From positions 1-64,000 of the forward strand of contig NZ_JBLWTD010000001.1 of the NCBI RefSeq assembly GCF_048270265.1: a stretch of DNA of 64,000 nt, in the 5' to 3' direction. Below the pieces are notes generated by a model, which was given only the letters and a program-made list of their open reading frames with translations, did no database searches and was not told the origin of the DNA. This stretch comes from Maricaulis sp048270265. Lineage in GTDB: Bacteria > Pseudomonadota > Alphaproteobacteria > Caulobacterales > Maricaulaceae. Positions 9,317 through 18,169 of this stretch are shown here, one piece after another. The stretch's first letter is position 1, and every line of letters starts with the position of its first letter. The translations under genes and the position numbers were made by a program.

Positions 9317-9353
9317 TGGACTGGTCCTTTGGATGATCTGGATTTCAAGCATG

Positions 9354-9381
9354 AAAAAACCCGCTTCCTGGTGGGAGCGGG
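9354..9381 (-). terminator. Transcription attenuator of the thr operon
   Basis: On the minus strand CCCGCT and AGCGGG form a stem around CCCACCAGGA and are followed by six T residues, 30 nt after the stop of a Thr-rich leader peptide. The hairpin lies between the leader and the first structural gene, the arrangement of E. coli thrL. The competing antiterminator pairing was not worked out. Confidence 0.85.
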
Positions 9382-9410
9382 CCGGGGTGTGATACGGATT
9401 TTGAAAACCG

Positions 9411-9494
9411 CTAGTCCACGCCAACCTGCCCCCTCGTACCCGAGGTGGTCATGGTAATGGTCATGGTGGTGGAAATGAGTGCCGGGCCGGACAT
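9411..9494 (-). CDS. thrL: thr operon leader peptide
   Basis: This 27-residue open frame starts with MSGPALIS and continues TTMTITMTTSGT before ending at TAG. It holds seven Thr and two Ile codons, clustered in one block, with two Met codons among them. The pattern mirrors E. coli ThrL (ISTTITTTITITT). Ribosome stalling at these codons under Thr, and perhaps Ile or Met, shortage would favour readthrough of the terminator at 9354-9381. The start is uncertain: the SD is weak (GGC), and the frame stays open upstream with an ATG at about 9557. The position just ahead of the operon supports the call. Confidence 0.85.
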   Translation of the reverse strand: MSGPALISTTMTITMTTSGTRGQVGVD

Positions 9495-9735
9495 GCCAAG
9501 GCCATCGCCGCGGGTCGCGCAGCGCTGGAGGTCAAGGCGGGTCAGGGCATCAAGGGGCATGATCGTCCGGTCAGTTGTGCCGTGCCCCGAAACAGGGCTT
9601 GGCGAAATTCTTTTGCAAGAAAGGCCCAACCGGCGCGCTCGGTCAAACGTTTTTTGCCACAAAGCTGCATTTCACGCACCAGGCGAGCCAAAATGTCACG
9701 CCATGCGTTGTGGCGAGGGCCGTGTTGCGGACAGC

Positions 9736-9765
9736 AAAAAGCCCCGGCCATTTCTGACCGGGGCT
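9736..9765 (-). terminator. Rho-independent terminator of pckA
   Basis: On the minus strand AGCCCCGGTCA and TGGCCGGGGCT form an 11-bp stem with a GAAA loop, followed by five T residues. It begins about 27 nt after the pckA stop and insulates pckA from the thr leader region. Confidence 0.93.
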
Positions 9766-9791
9766 GGTTTGTCTGAAGGCGCTGGGCGGGG

Positions 9792-11417
9792 CTATTCTGC
9801 CGCTGTTTCCAGTGTCTTGCCGGCCTTTTCAAGCCGCGGTGCCGCCGCGCGGACATAAGGCGCGACATGGTTTTCGAAGGTCTTGAAGTTTTCGATGAAC
9901 ATGGCAACCAGCTTGGCGGCCTGCTCGTCATAGGCCTCGCGGTCCGCCCAGGTCGAACGCGGGTCGAGAATGGCACTGTCGACGCCATCGACGGCGACCG
10001 GCACCATGAAGCCGAAATTGGGGTCTTCACGGAAGGCGGCGGTTTTCAGCGATCCGTCGAGGGCGGCATTGAGCAGACCGCGCGTGGCCTTGATCGGCAT
10101 GCGCTTGCCCGTGCCATAGGCACCGCCGGTCCAGCCGGTATTGACCAGCCAGCAATCGACATTGTGCGTTGCGATCAGCTCGCGCAGCAGGGCGCCATAT
10201 TCGGCCGGATGACGCGGCATGAACGGCGCGCCGAAACAGGCCGAGAAGGTGGCGCTGGGTTCGGTGACGCCCTTTTCGGTGCCGGCGACCTTGGCGGTAT
10301 AGCCCGACAGGAAATGATACATGGCCTGGGCCGGGGTCAGCCGCGCGATCGGCGGCATGATGCCGAAGGCGTCGCAGGTCAGCATGACCAGGTTTTTCGG
10401 GTGACCGCAGGTGCCGGATTCGCTGGCATTGGGAATGGCGCTGAGCGGGTAGGCGCCGCGGCTGTTTTCGGCCAGGGAGCTGTCGTCAAGATCAAGGACA
10501 CGGGTGTCCGGATCCATCACGACATTCTCGAGCACCGTGCCCCACATCTTTGTGGTGGCGAAAATCTCCGGCTCGGCCTCGGCCGAGAGCTTGATCATCT
10601 TGGCGTAGCAACCGCCCTCGAAATTGAACAAGCCATTGGGCGACCAGCCATGCTCGTCATCGCCGACCAGGGTGCGGCTGGCATCAGCGGAGAGGGTGGT
10701 CTTGCCGGTGCCGGACAGGCCGAAGAAGATCGCCGCATCATCATCCTTGCCGACATTGACCGAGCAATGCATCGGCATCACGCCCTTGGCGGGCAGGAGG
10801 TAGTTGAGGATGGTGAAGACGGACTTCTTGGTCTCGCCGGCATAGGAGGTGCCTCCGATCAGCACGAGCTTGCGGGTGAAGTCGACACCGATCACGGTTT
10901 CGGAACGGCAGCCATGACGCGCCGGGTCAGCCTTGAAATCGGGCAGGTTGACGATGGTGAACTCGGCCTCGAACTCCTGGAGTTCGTCTTCGGTCGGCAG
11001 GCGCAGCAAATGGCGGATGAAGAGCGAGTGCCAGGCCAGGTCATTGACGACCCGCACCGGCAGGCGATGGTCCTTGTCGGCGCCGCCAAACAGCTGCTGC
11101 ACGAACAATTCCTTGCCGTTCATGTGATTGCGGAAATCGGTCCACAGTGCGTCGAAATGGGCCGGGTCGATCGGGGCGTTGTTTTCCCACCAGACCTGAT
11201 CTTCGGTTTCGGCGTCACGGACCGTGAACTTGTCCTTGGCAGAGCGGCCGGTATGGACGCCGGTCTTCACGACCAGGGCGCCGCCCTCGGCGACTTCGCC
11301 CTCATTGCGTTGCACCGCAGCTTCGTAAAGCCGGGCCTCGTTCCAGTTGAGATGAACCTTGCCAGCCTGGATACCCATAGCCGCGAGGCCGCCATCGTGA
11401 CGTTCGGATGTCGACAT
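9792..11417 (-). CDS. pckA: Phosphoenolpyruvate carboxykinase (ATP)
   Basis: The 541-residue enzyme makes PEP from oxaloacetate and ATP, the entry step of gluconeogenesis. Features include the P-loop GLSGTGKTTLS near residue 243, the kinase-2 motif LVGDDEHGW, the metal/oxaloacetate site residues in TGVHTGRSAKDKF, and LVNTGWTGGAYGTGKRM near the C-terminus. Length fits the ATP-dependent family. The ATG at 11417 follows GGGGGAACAGGAAC. It is monocistronic with its own terminator and diverges from a DUF2891 gene; no chvG/chvI genes lie upstream. Confidence 0.97.
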   Translation of the reverse strand: MSTSERHDGGLAAMGIQAGKVHLNWNEARLYEAAVQRNEGEVAEGGALVVKTGVHTGRSAKDKFTVRDAETEDQVWWENNAPIDPAHFDALWTDFRNHMNGKELFVQQLFGGADKDHRLPVRVVNDLAWHSLFIRHLLRLPTEDELQEFEAEFTIVNLPDFKADPARHGCRSETVIGVDFTRKLVLIGGTSYAGETKKSVFTILNYLLPAKGVMPMHCSVNVGKDDDAAIFFGLSGTGKTTLSADASRTLVGDDEHGWSPNGLFNFEGGCYAKMIKLSAEAEPEIFATTKMWGTVLENVVMDPDTRVLDLDDSSLAENSRGAYPLSAIPNASESGTCGHPKNLVMLTCDAFGIMPPIARLTPAQAMYHFLSGYTAKVAGTEKGVTEPSATFSACFGAPFMPRHPAEYGALLRELIATHNVDCWLVNTGWTGGAYGTGKRMPIKATRGLLNAALDGSLKTAAFREDPNFGFMVPVAVDGVDSAILDPRSTWADREAYDEQAAKLVAMFIENFKTFENHVAPYVRAAAPRLEKAGKTLETAAE

Positions 11418-11648
11418 GTTCCTGTTCCCCCAGTGGCCCTCTCATCTGCCGGAGAGGTAACCCTTTTCGCTTGCGGCGTGCTGCAGACCGGGTCTGCTTG
11501 GTTGGCGCGCCGCGCTCACATATGCCGGAGAGCGCAAGAGTCTTGCCACGTCCAGCAAACCGTCATGTGATGTGGCGGTACCAGATCAACTTGAACCAGA
11601 AAAGCCAAAAAGGCACGCCGGAAATCGAACAGAAGGTTGGAACTCGCC

Positions 11649-12761
11649 ATGTTAACGCTATCGCTCCTGGGCAGTCTGCTCTTGACCACCCAAGCCGCCG
11701 AGGCTCCCGAGCCCGCACCTGCTCCGGCGCTGGAGACGCGCTTCATGACGATGGCGCTCGATTGCGTCCAGCGTGAATACCCCAACAAGATCAGCCACGT
11801 TCTAGCCTCTGACGCCGATGCCCGGACGCCGCGCGAACTGCACCCGGCCTTTTATGGCTGCTTTGACTGGCACTCCTCGGTGCATGGCCATTGGTTGCTG
11901 GTGCGCCTGTTGCGCACCATGCCCGACAGCGCCCTGACCCAGGCTGCAACCGCAGCGCTCGATGCCAATCTGACGCCGGAGAATATCGCCGGCGAGCTGG
12001 CCTATTTCGATGCCGAGGGCCGTGCGGCCTTCGAACGGCCCTACGGGCTGGCCTGGCTGCTGCAGCTCGGCTCCGAGCTTCGTGAATGGGACGATCCGCG
12101 GGCCGCGCGCTGGCGCGAGGCGATCGCTCCGCTCGAGCAGACCGTGTCAGACCGGTACAGAAGCTGGCTGCCCAATCTGGCCTATCCGATCCGGATCGGC
12201 ACTCACAACCAGTCCGCCTTTGCCCTCGGGCTGGGCCTCGACTGGGCTCGCGAAGCCGGCGATGCCGGGCTGGAGGCGCTGATCGTTTCCAAGGCGCTGG
12301 AATTTCATGCCCAAGACCGCAATTGCCCGATTGGCTATGAGCCCTCGGGCGAGGATTTCCTTTCGCCCTGCCTTATGGAGGCGGATCTGATGCGCCGTGT
12401 CATGCCGCCGGCGGAGTATGCGGACTGGCTGCAGGGCTTCCTGCCGGATATCCCGCTCGATGGCGCGTCCGACTGGCTGACGCCGGGCATCGTGCTCGAT
12501 GCCAGCGATGGCAAGCTGGTGCATCTCGACGGCGTCAACCTGTCCCGCGCCTGGGCGCTGGAGGGCATTGCCTCGGCGCTGCCGGACGCCGATCCGCGCC
12601 GCGCATCCTTGCTCGCCGCGGCGGCAGTGCACACCGATGTCGGCACGCAATCCGTCAATGGCGAGGACTATGCCGGCGGTCACTGGCTCGCCAGCTTCGC
12701 CACCTATCTGGTCACCGGGCGCGGTGTTGAAGCCCCGGCCTGGCGCGAACTGCCGGAATAA
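11649..12761 (+). CDS. DUF2891 family exported protein
   Basis: The 370-residue product starts with a signal peptide (MLTLSLLGSLLLTTQA-AEA). The mature part is rich in Trp, His and Asp, with FYGCFDWHSSVHGHW near residue 65, RPYGLAWLLQL and IGTHNQSAFALGLGLDWA. These are hallmarks of DUF2891, which appears to adopt an alpha/alpha barrel like glycoside-processing enzymes. Substrate and activity are unknown. The TTG at 11637 could add four residues, but the ATG gives the better signal sequence. It runs up to the pirin gene without a gap, converging on it. Confidence 0.85.
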   Translation: MLTLSLLGSLLLTTQAAEAPEPAPAPALETRFMTMALDCVQREYPNKISHVLASDADARTPRELHPAFYGCFDWHSSVHGHWLLVRLLRTMPDSALTQAATAALDANLTPENIAGELAYFDAEGRAAFERPYGLAWLLQLGSELREWDDPRAARWREAIAPLEQTVSDRYRSWLPNLAYPIRIGTHNQSAFALGLGLDWAREAGDAGLEALIVSKALEFHAQDRNCPIGYEPSGEDFLSPCLMEADLMRRVMPPAEYADWLQGFLPDIPLDGASDWLTPGIVLDASDGKLVHLDGVNLSRAWALEGIASALPDADPRRASLLAAAAVHTDVGTQSVNGEDYAGGHWLASFATYLVTGRGVEAPAWRELPE

Positions 12762-13655
12762 TCATTCGGGCAGCGGAATATGTTCGGTTTCTCCGGCGGG
12801 CAGGGTGAAGCGCCCGTCTGCCGGGAAGCCGGCCGCGGCGGCACCGGACCAGTCAGCCCTGGCCTGTGTCAGCCGGTCGGCATCGCTGGCAACGAAATTC
12901 CAGAAAATCTCGCGTTTGCCGAGCGGAGTGCCGCCACACAGCATCACGACACTCTCAGTGGCCGCGGCGAGCACCGGCGCGCTGCCCGGCGTGAGCACGG
13001 CCATCTCGCCGGGCTGCAAGGCCTCACCATCCATCGTCGCCTCGCCGCTGACCAGATAGACCGCGCGCTCGTCGTGTTCGATGTCGAGCCTTGCGGCAGA
13101 GCCGGCGGGCAGGGTGCCGTGCAGATAGAAGATCGGTGAGAAGACCTCGGCCGGCGCCTCATGGCCCCAGGCGGTGCCCAGGATCAGGCGGAAGCGGGCG
13201 CCATCGCGCTCGAAGTCGGGCAGCGACGCGGCCGGGTGATGGTGGAAAGCCGGGGCGATATCTTCCTGGCCCTCGGGCAGGGCGACCCAGGTCTGGATGC
13301 CGTAGAGGGCATGGCCATCGGCGCGCTCCGGCGGCGGGGTGCGCTCGGAATGGACGACGCCGCGCCCGGCCGTCATCCAGTTGACATCGCCCGGACGGAT
13401 GACGGCATCGATGCCCAGACTATCCTGGTGCCGCAGGGCGCCCTCGAACAGATAGGTCACGGTCGCCAGCCCGATATGGGGATGAGGGCGGACATCGATT
13501 CCCTGACCGGGCGCGAATTGCGCCGGTCCCATCTGGTCGAAAAATATGAAGGGGCCGACCATGCGCTGGCGCGGGGCCGGCAGGACACGCCGCACTTCGA
13601 ATCCGCCGAGATCGCGGGTGCGGCCCTCGATCCTGCGTTCGATCATTGCCGACAT
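12762..13655 (-). CDS. Pirin family protein
   Basis: The 297-residue product is a bicupin of the pirin family. The metal-binding set is visible in RPHPHIGLATVTYLFEG (two His) with H and E later in VVHSERTP. The C-terminal pirin_C domain includes LVSGEATMDGE. Some pirins act as quercetinases and others as redox or transcriptional cofactors; nothing here distinguishes them. The ATG at 13655 (MSAMIERR) was picked because GGAGG lies 7 nt upstream; the longer frame to 14066 overlaps the divergent peptidase gene and is rejected. Confidence 0.92.
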   Translation of the reverse strand: MSAMIERRIEGRTRDLGGFEVRRVLPAPRQRMVGPFIFFDQMGPAQFAPGQGIDVRPHPHIGLATVTYLFEGALRHQDSLGIDAVIRPGDVNWMTAGRGVVHSERTPPPERADGHALYGIQTWVALPEGQEDIAPAFHHHPAASLPDFERDGARFRLILGTAWGHEAPAEVFSPIFYLHGTLPAGSAARLDIEHDERAVYLVSGEATMDGEALQPGEMAVLTPGSAPVLAAATESVVMLCGGTPLGKREIFWNFVASDADRLTQARADWSGAAAAGFPADGRFTLPAGETEHIPLPE

Positions 13656-13749
13656 TGTGATGCCTCCGCCTGTTGTGGACTGACCGCAACCGCTTGCGCG
13701 GCGCGTTTCAACTCTCATAGTGCCTGCATCTGTTTTTGGGGAGGACTTC

Positions 13750-15156
13750 ATGAAAACAATCATCGCAGGTGCTGCAGCACTGATGCTCGCCAGCACCGCC
13801 TTTGCCCAGGACGCGTTCGAAATCGATCCGGCCCGGGCCGAGACCGCCGAAGCGCTCATGGTCCAGGCGCTCGAGAGCGATCTGGCCTGGTCCGTCGTTG
13901 AATCGCTGACGACCGAGGTCGGGCCGCGTCTGGCCGGTTCCGAAGCCGAGGCGCGCGCCCGCGCCTGGGGCGAGGCGCTGGGGCAATCCTTGAGTTTTGA
14001 CAGCGTCACGGTCGAGCCCTTCACCATGCCTTTCTGGGACCGCGGCGAGCTCGAGATCTCGATCACCGCACCCTATGACATGGCGCTGCACGGTACGGCC
14101 CTGGGTGGTTCCGGCCGCTCACCCATCCTGCGCCCGATCAATTCCGATGTCGTCTATTTCCGCAATGTCGATGCCCTGACCGCCGTCGCCGATGGTTCGC
14201 TTGAGGGCAAGATCGCCTTTGTTGACGGTGATCCGCTCGTCGCCACCCAGACCGGTGCCGGTTATGGCCCGGCCAATCAACGCCGCCGCATCGGCTGGCA
14301 ACATGCCGAACGCGCCGGCGCCGATGCCATCGTCGTGCGCTCGGTCGGCTCGGATCATCACCGTAATCCGCACACCGGCATGATCAGCTCGATGGACGGC
14401 GATTGGGCCAGCATCCCGGTCATCGCCATTTCCAATCCCGATGCCGACCATCTGCGCCGTCTGCACAATAATGGTTCGCCGCTGGCGATGCATCTGCGCG
14501 CAACGCCCGGCTGGCATGGCGAAGTGACGAGCGGCAATGTCGTGCTGGACATTGTCGGCAGCGAATTGCCCGACGAGATCGTGCTGATCGGTGGCCATCT
14601 CGACAGTTGGGATATCGGCACCGGCGCGGTTGATGACGGGGCCGGCATCGCCATCACCGTCGCCGCCGCCGAACTGATCGCGCAATTGCCCGAGCGTCCG
14701 CGCCGCACCATTCGCGTCGTGATGTTCGGGGCCGAAGAGGTCGGTCTGCTGGGGGCTCGCGCCTATGCGGAGCAACATGCAGACGAGCTTGGCAATCACG
14801 TGCTGGCGACCGAATCCGATTTCGGCGCCGGTCGCATCTGGCAGTTCGCCTCCAATGTCGATGAAGGCGCCAATCCGGCGGTTGATGCGATTGGTCGCAT
14901 CCTGCTGCCGCTGGGTGTCCTGCGTGGCGGCAATGATGTCCCCGGTGGCGGGCCGGACATCATCCCGATGGCGATGCAGGGCGTGCCAACTGTCCGGCTG
15001 AACCAGGACGGTATGGATTATTTCGATCTGCACCACACGCCGGACGATACGCTCGACAAGATCGATCCCGACGCCCTGGCCCAGAATGTCGCCGCCTATG
15101 CTGCGATGGTCTATCTGGCCGCCAATTTGGATGTCGATTTCCGCGGCCCTGCCTAA
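13750..15156 (+). CDS. M28 family zinc metallopeptidase, exported
   Basis: The 468-residue protein has a signal peptide (MKTIIAGAAALMLASTAFA-Q), a PA-like inserted domain at about 110-260, and an M28 di-zinc peptidase domain after about residue 270. Zinc ligands and catalytic residues are seen in order: IGGHLDSW (His, Asp), AVDDGAG (Asp), FGAEEVG (Glu-Glu), TESDFGAG (Asp) and FDLHHTPDD (His). It resembles plasma glutamate carboxypeptidase-like aminopeptidases and probably trims peptides in the periplasm. GGGGAGG lies just ahead of the ATG. A hairpin (GCCGGCT/AGCCGGC) at 15182-15200 follows without a T-run. Confidence 0.93.
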   Translation: MKTIIAGAAALMLASTAFAQDAFEIDPARAETAEALMVQALESDLAWSVVESLTTEVGPRLAGSEAEARARAWGEALGQSLSFDSVTVEPFTMPFWDRGELEISITAPYDMALHGTALGGSGRSPILRPINSDVVYFRNVDALTAVADGSLEGKIAFVDGDPLVATQTGAGYGPANQRRRIGWQHAERAGADAIVVRSVGSDHHRNPHTGMISSMDGDWASIPVIAISNPDADHLRRLHNNGSPLAMHLRATPGWHGEVTSGNVVLDIVGSELPDEIVLIGGHLDSWDIGTGAVDDGAGIAITVAAAELIAQLPERPRRTIRVVMFGAEEVGLLGARAYAEQHADELGNHVLATESDFGAGRIWQFASNVDEGANPAVDAIGRILLPLGVLRGGNDVPGGGPDIIPMAMQGVPTVRLNQDGMDYFDLHHTPDDTLDKIDPDALAQNVAAYAAMVYLAANLDVDFRGPA

Positions 15157-15267
15157 GAGGCGGCCGCAGAAGAATAGACGCGCCGGCTGTTGCAGCCGGC
15201 ATGACGGATCGGCAGGCCTTCGGTGATTGACCGGGGGCCTGCCAGCTCCGCAAGTCCGGAGACGCCG

Positions 15268-15687
15268 ATGAATATCAAGCAAGCCGCCGCCCTCAGCGGA
15301 CTGCCGGCCAAGACGATCCGCTATTATGAAAGCATCGGCCTGGTCTCGCCGCAGAGGGCCGGGAATGGCTATCGCGACTATCGCGAGGCCGATCTGCACC
15401 AGCTCGGCTTTCTGGCCCGCGCCCGGGCGCTCGGATTTTCCATCGAGGACTGCCGGAGACTGCTCTCGCTCGACGGCGATGCCTCGCGCTCCAGCGCCGA
15501 TGTGAAGGCCCTGGCGCAGCAGCATATCCGCCAGATCGGCGACAAGATTGCCGAGCTCAAGGCCATGCGCGCCACCCTGCAGAAACTCGCCAGCGCCTGC
15601 CATGGCGATGACCGGCCCGACTGCCCGATCATCGACGAATTGTCCGGCCTGCAATCGGCCGGCTGCGGGTCATCAGCCAAGACTTAG
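15268..15687 (+). CDS. cueR: Cu(I)-responsive MerR-family regulator CueR
   Basis: The 139-residue protein has a MerR winged-helix DNA-binding domain (AALSGLPAKTIRYYESIGLV), a long dimerisation helix, and the metal-binding loop C111-HGDDRPD-C119. The C-x7-C spacing and the CxGDDxxDCP wording are the CueR signature for monovalent Cu/Ag/Au. It activates the copper exporter gene that follows, through the operator at 15711. The ATG at 15268 follows CCGGAGA; the frame is open from 15223 but that extension lacks homology-like character. Confidence 0.95.
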   Translation: MNIKQAAALSGLPAKTIRYYESIGLVSPQRAGNGYRDYREADLHQLGFLARARALGFSIEDCRRLLSLDGDASRSSADVKALAQQHIRQIGDKIAELKAMRATLQKLASACHGDDRPDCPIIDELSGLQSAGCGSSAKT

Positions 15688-15707
15688 CGGGTGATGGATT
15701 CTTCCGC

Positions 15708-15738
15708 TTGACCTTCCAGCCACTGGAAGGATTACACC
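15708..15738 (+). promoter_or_regulatory. CueR-type operator and promoter of the copper exporter
   Basis: The dyad ACCTTCCAGCCACTGGAAGG at 15711-15730 closely matches known CueR boxes. It sits between a TTGACC -35 element (15708-15713) and a -10-like TACACC at about 15733, a spacer near 19 bp. MerR-family activators act by untwisting such overlong spacers. It starts 21 nt after the cueR stop and 30-60 nt before the ATPase start. Confidence 0.88.
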
Positions 15739-15767
15739 TGTGCTGTTACTTCACAGAGGCAGCGGTC

Positions 15768-18131
15768 ATGACATCCGATCATCACCAACATTCGTCCACT
15801 TGTTGCGGCGCCGCCGGCCATGCCCATACAGGCCAGGCCATTGATCCCGTCTGCGGCATGAGCGTCGACACGGCGGCCGGCAAGCCGCAATTCGAATATG
15901 GCGGCACGACCTGGCATTTCTGCGCCGCGCGCTGCCGCGAGCGCTTCGCCGCCGACCCGGAACATTTCCTGGCCGGCGCCCATCGCCAGGCCGAGGCCGC
16001 AGCGCCCGCCGGCACGCAATATACCTGTCCGATGGACCCGGAGATCATCCAGGACGGGCCGGGCACCTGTCCGATCTGCGGCATGGCGCTGGAGCCGATG
16101 GGCGTGCCGGCCGGTGATGTGGGGCCCAATCCGGAACTGGTCGATTTCCGCCGCCGTTTCATCATCGGCGCTATCCTCACGGTCCCGCTGCTTCTGCTGT
16201 CCATGGGGCCGATGGTCGGGCTCGGCTTTCTCCGCGAGTGGGTGGGTGAGGGCGCGGCCCTGTGGCTTGAACTCGCCCTGGCGACGCCGGTGGTTTTGTG
16301 GGCCGGCTGGCCCTTCCTGCAGCGTGCGGTGCAATCGCTGCGCACCGGCCATCTCAACATGTTCACCCTGATCGGGCTCGGCGTCAGTGCCGCCTATATC
16401 TACAGCGTCACGGCGGTGCTCCTGCCCGGCATTTTCCCGGACGCCTTCCGCCATATGGGCGGCCATGTCGCGGTCTATTTCGAGGCCGGCGCGGTGATTA
16501 TCGTGCTGGTCCTGCTCGGCCAGATCCTCGAGCTCGGCGCGCGTGAACGCACGGGTTCGGCCATCCGCGCACTGCTCGATCTCGCGCCAAAGACGGCGCG
16601 CATCATCCGCGAAGATGGCAGCGAGGAAGAGGTCGCGCTCGACAGCGTGGCGGTCGGTGACCGGTTGCGGGTGCGGCCCGGCGAGAAACTGCCCGTCGAC
16701 GGGGTCGTGGTGTCGGGGCATTCCCCGGTCGATGAATCCATGATCACCGGTGAGGCCGTGCCGGTCGAGAAGGACGAGGGCGACAGCGTCACCGGCGCCA
16801 CGATCAATGGTTCCGGCGGGCTGGTGATCGAGGCGCGCCGCGTGGGCGCCGACAGCGTGCTCAGCCAGATCGTCGAGATGGTCGCCAAAGCCCAGCGCAG
16901 CCGCGCCCCGATCCAGAAATTCGCCGATATCGTGGCCGGATGGTTCGTGCCGGCCGTGATCGGTGTCGCCATCCTCGCCTTTATCGGCTGGTCGCTCTGG
17001 TCACCGCCGCCGGCGATGGCGCATGCGCTGATCGCCGCCGTCTCGGTGCTGATTATCGCCTGTCCCTGTGCGCTGGGGCTGGCCACGCCGATGTCGATCA
17101 TGACGGCCGCCGGACGCGGCGCCCAGGCCGGCGTCCTGATCCGCGATGCCGAGGCGCTGGAGCGCTTCGAAAAAGTCGACACGCTGCTGGTCGACAAGAC
17201 CGGCACGCTCACCCTGGGCAAGCCTGCCCTGGTCGGTGTGCAAGGCACCGGCGCTCATTCCGGCGATGATGTGCTGGCCCTCGCCGCAGCGCTGGAACGC
17301 GGCTCGGAGCATCCGCTCGCCGAAGCCATCCTGAAAGGCGCGGCGGCGCAGGGGCTGGACCTGGCCTCGGTCGAAGACTTCCAGTCCGTCACCGGAAAGG
17401 GCGTGACAGGCCGCGCAGGCGGGCATCAGCTGGCGCTGGGCAATCGGGCGCTGATGGATGATCTCGGCATTGATGTCTCGGCCCTCCAGGCCGATGCCGA
17501 TGCACGCCGCGATGCCGGTGAGACCGTGATGTTCCTCGCCGTGGATGGAAGTTGTGCGGGCTTCATCGCTGTCGCCGACCCGATCAAGGACAGCACGCGC
17601 GCCGCGCTGAAGGATCTCGCCGTTTCCGGCATCCACGTCATCATGGCCACCGGCGACAATGAACGTACGGCGCGGGCCGTGGCGGCGCAGCTGGGCATTG
17701 ACGATGTCCATGCCGGGGTGCTGCCCGCCGGCAAGGCAAAGCTGATCGAGGACCTGCAGGCCGCCGGTCACCGGGTCGCCATGGCCGGTGACGGGGTGAA
17801 TGATGCTCCGGCGCTGGCGCGCGCCGATGTCGGCATCGCCATGGGCACCGGCGCCGATGTCGCGATCGAGAGCGCCGGGATCACCCTGGTGAAGGGCGAT
17901 CTGACCGGCATTGTCCGCGCCCGTCATCTGGCTCAGGCGACGATGCGCAATATCCGGCAGAACCTGTTCTTCGCGATGATCTACAATGCCGCCGGGATCC
18001 CGGTGGCGGCGGGGCTTCTCTATCCGGTGTTCGGCATCCTGATCTCGCCAATGTTTGCCGCCGCCGCCATGAGCCTGTCATCGGTCTCGGTGATTTCCAA
18101 TGCGCTGCGCCTGCGCAGCGTCAAACTGTGA
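15768..18131 (+). CDS. copA: Cu(I)-translocating P1B-type ATPase
   Basis: The 787-residue protein exports Cu(I) across the inner membrane. The N-terminus has a His/Cys-rich leader, a YHS domain (DPVCGMSVD onward), and a short heavy-metal-binding motif (YTCPMDPEI to CPICGMAL) in place of the usual HMA CXXC domain. The membrane metal site CPC is near residue 432, the phosphorylation site DKTGT is at D476, and the hinge is GDGVNDAPAL near 670. The ATG at 15768 was chosen over an upstream frame that would overlap the CueR promoter. Its stop overlaps the next gene's possible starts, so the copper genes form one operon. Confidence 0.95.
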   Translation: MTSDHHQHSSTCCGAAGHAHTGQAIDPVCGMSVDTAAGKPQFEYGGTTWHFCAARCRERFAADPEHFLAGAHRQAEAAAPAGTQYTCPMDPEIIQDGPGTCPICGMALEPMGVPAGDVGPNPELVDFRRRFIIGAILTVPLLLLSMGPMVGLGFLREWVGEGAALWLELALATPVVLWAGWPFLQRAVQSLRTGHLNMFTLIGLGVSAAYIYSVTAVLLPGIFPDAFRHMGGHVAVYFEAGAVIIVLVLLGQILELGARERTGSAIRALLDLAPKTARIIREDGSEEEVALDSVAVGDRLRVRPGEKLPVDGVVVSGHSPVDESMITGEAVPVEKDEGDSVTGATINGSGGLVIEARRVGADSVLSQIVEMVAKAQRSRAPIQKFADIVAGWFVPAVIGVAILAFIGWSLWSPPPAMAHALIAAVSVLIIACPCALGLATPMSIMTAAGRGAQAGVLIRDAEALERFEKVDTLLVDKTGTLTLGKPALVGVQGTGAHSGDDVLALAAALERGSEHPLAEAILKGAAAQGLDLASVEDFQSVTGKGVTGRAGGHQLALGNRALMDDLGIDVSALQADADARRDAGETVMFLAVDGSCAGFIAVADPIKDSTRAALKDLAVSGIHVIMATGDNERTARAVAAQLGIDDVHAGVLPAGKAKLIEDLQAAGHRVAMAGDGVNDAPALARADVGIAMGTGADVAIESAGITLVKGDLTGIVRARHLAQATMRNIRQNLFFAMIYNAAGIPVAAGLLYPVFGILISPMFAAAAMSLSSVSVISNALRLRSVKL

Positions 18132-18169
18132 TGGGTGCGCCCATGGACACGAACCAGAAGGCGATCCGT

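Noticed and set aside
9316..9352. ATG 9352 as the start of the aspartokinase gene
   Set aside because: It follows the attenuator T-run directly, and the only purine-rich site would be inside the hairpin. GTG 9316 has AAAGGA at good spacing. It cannot be excluded.
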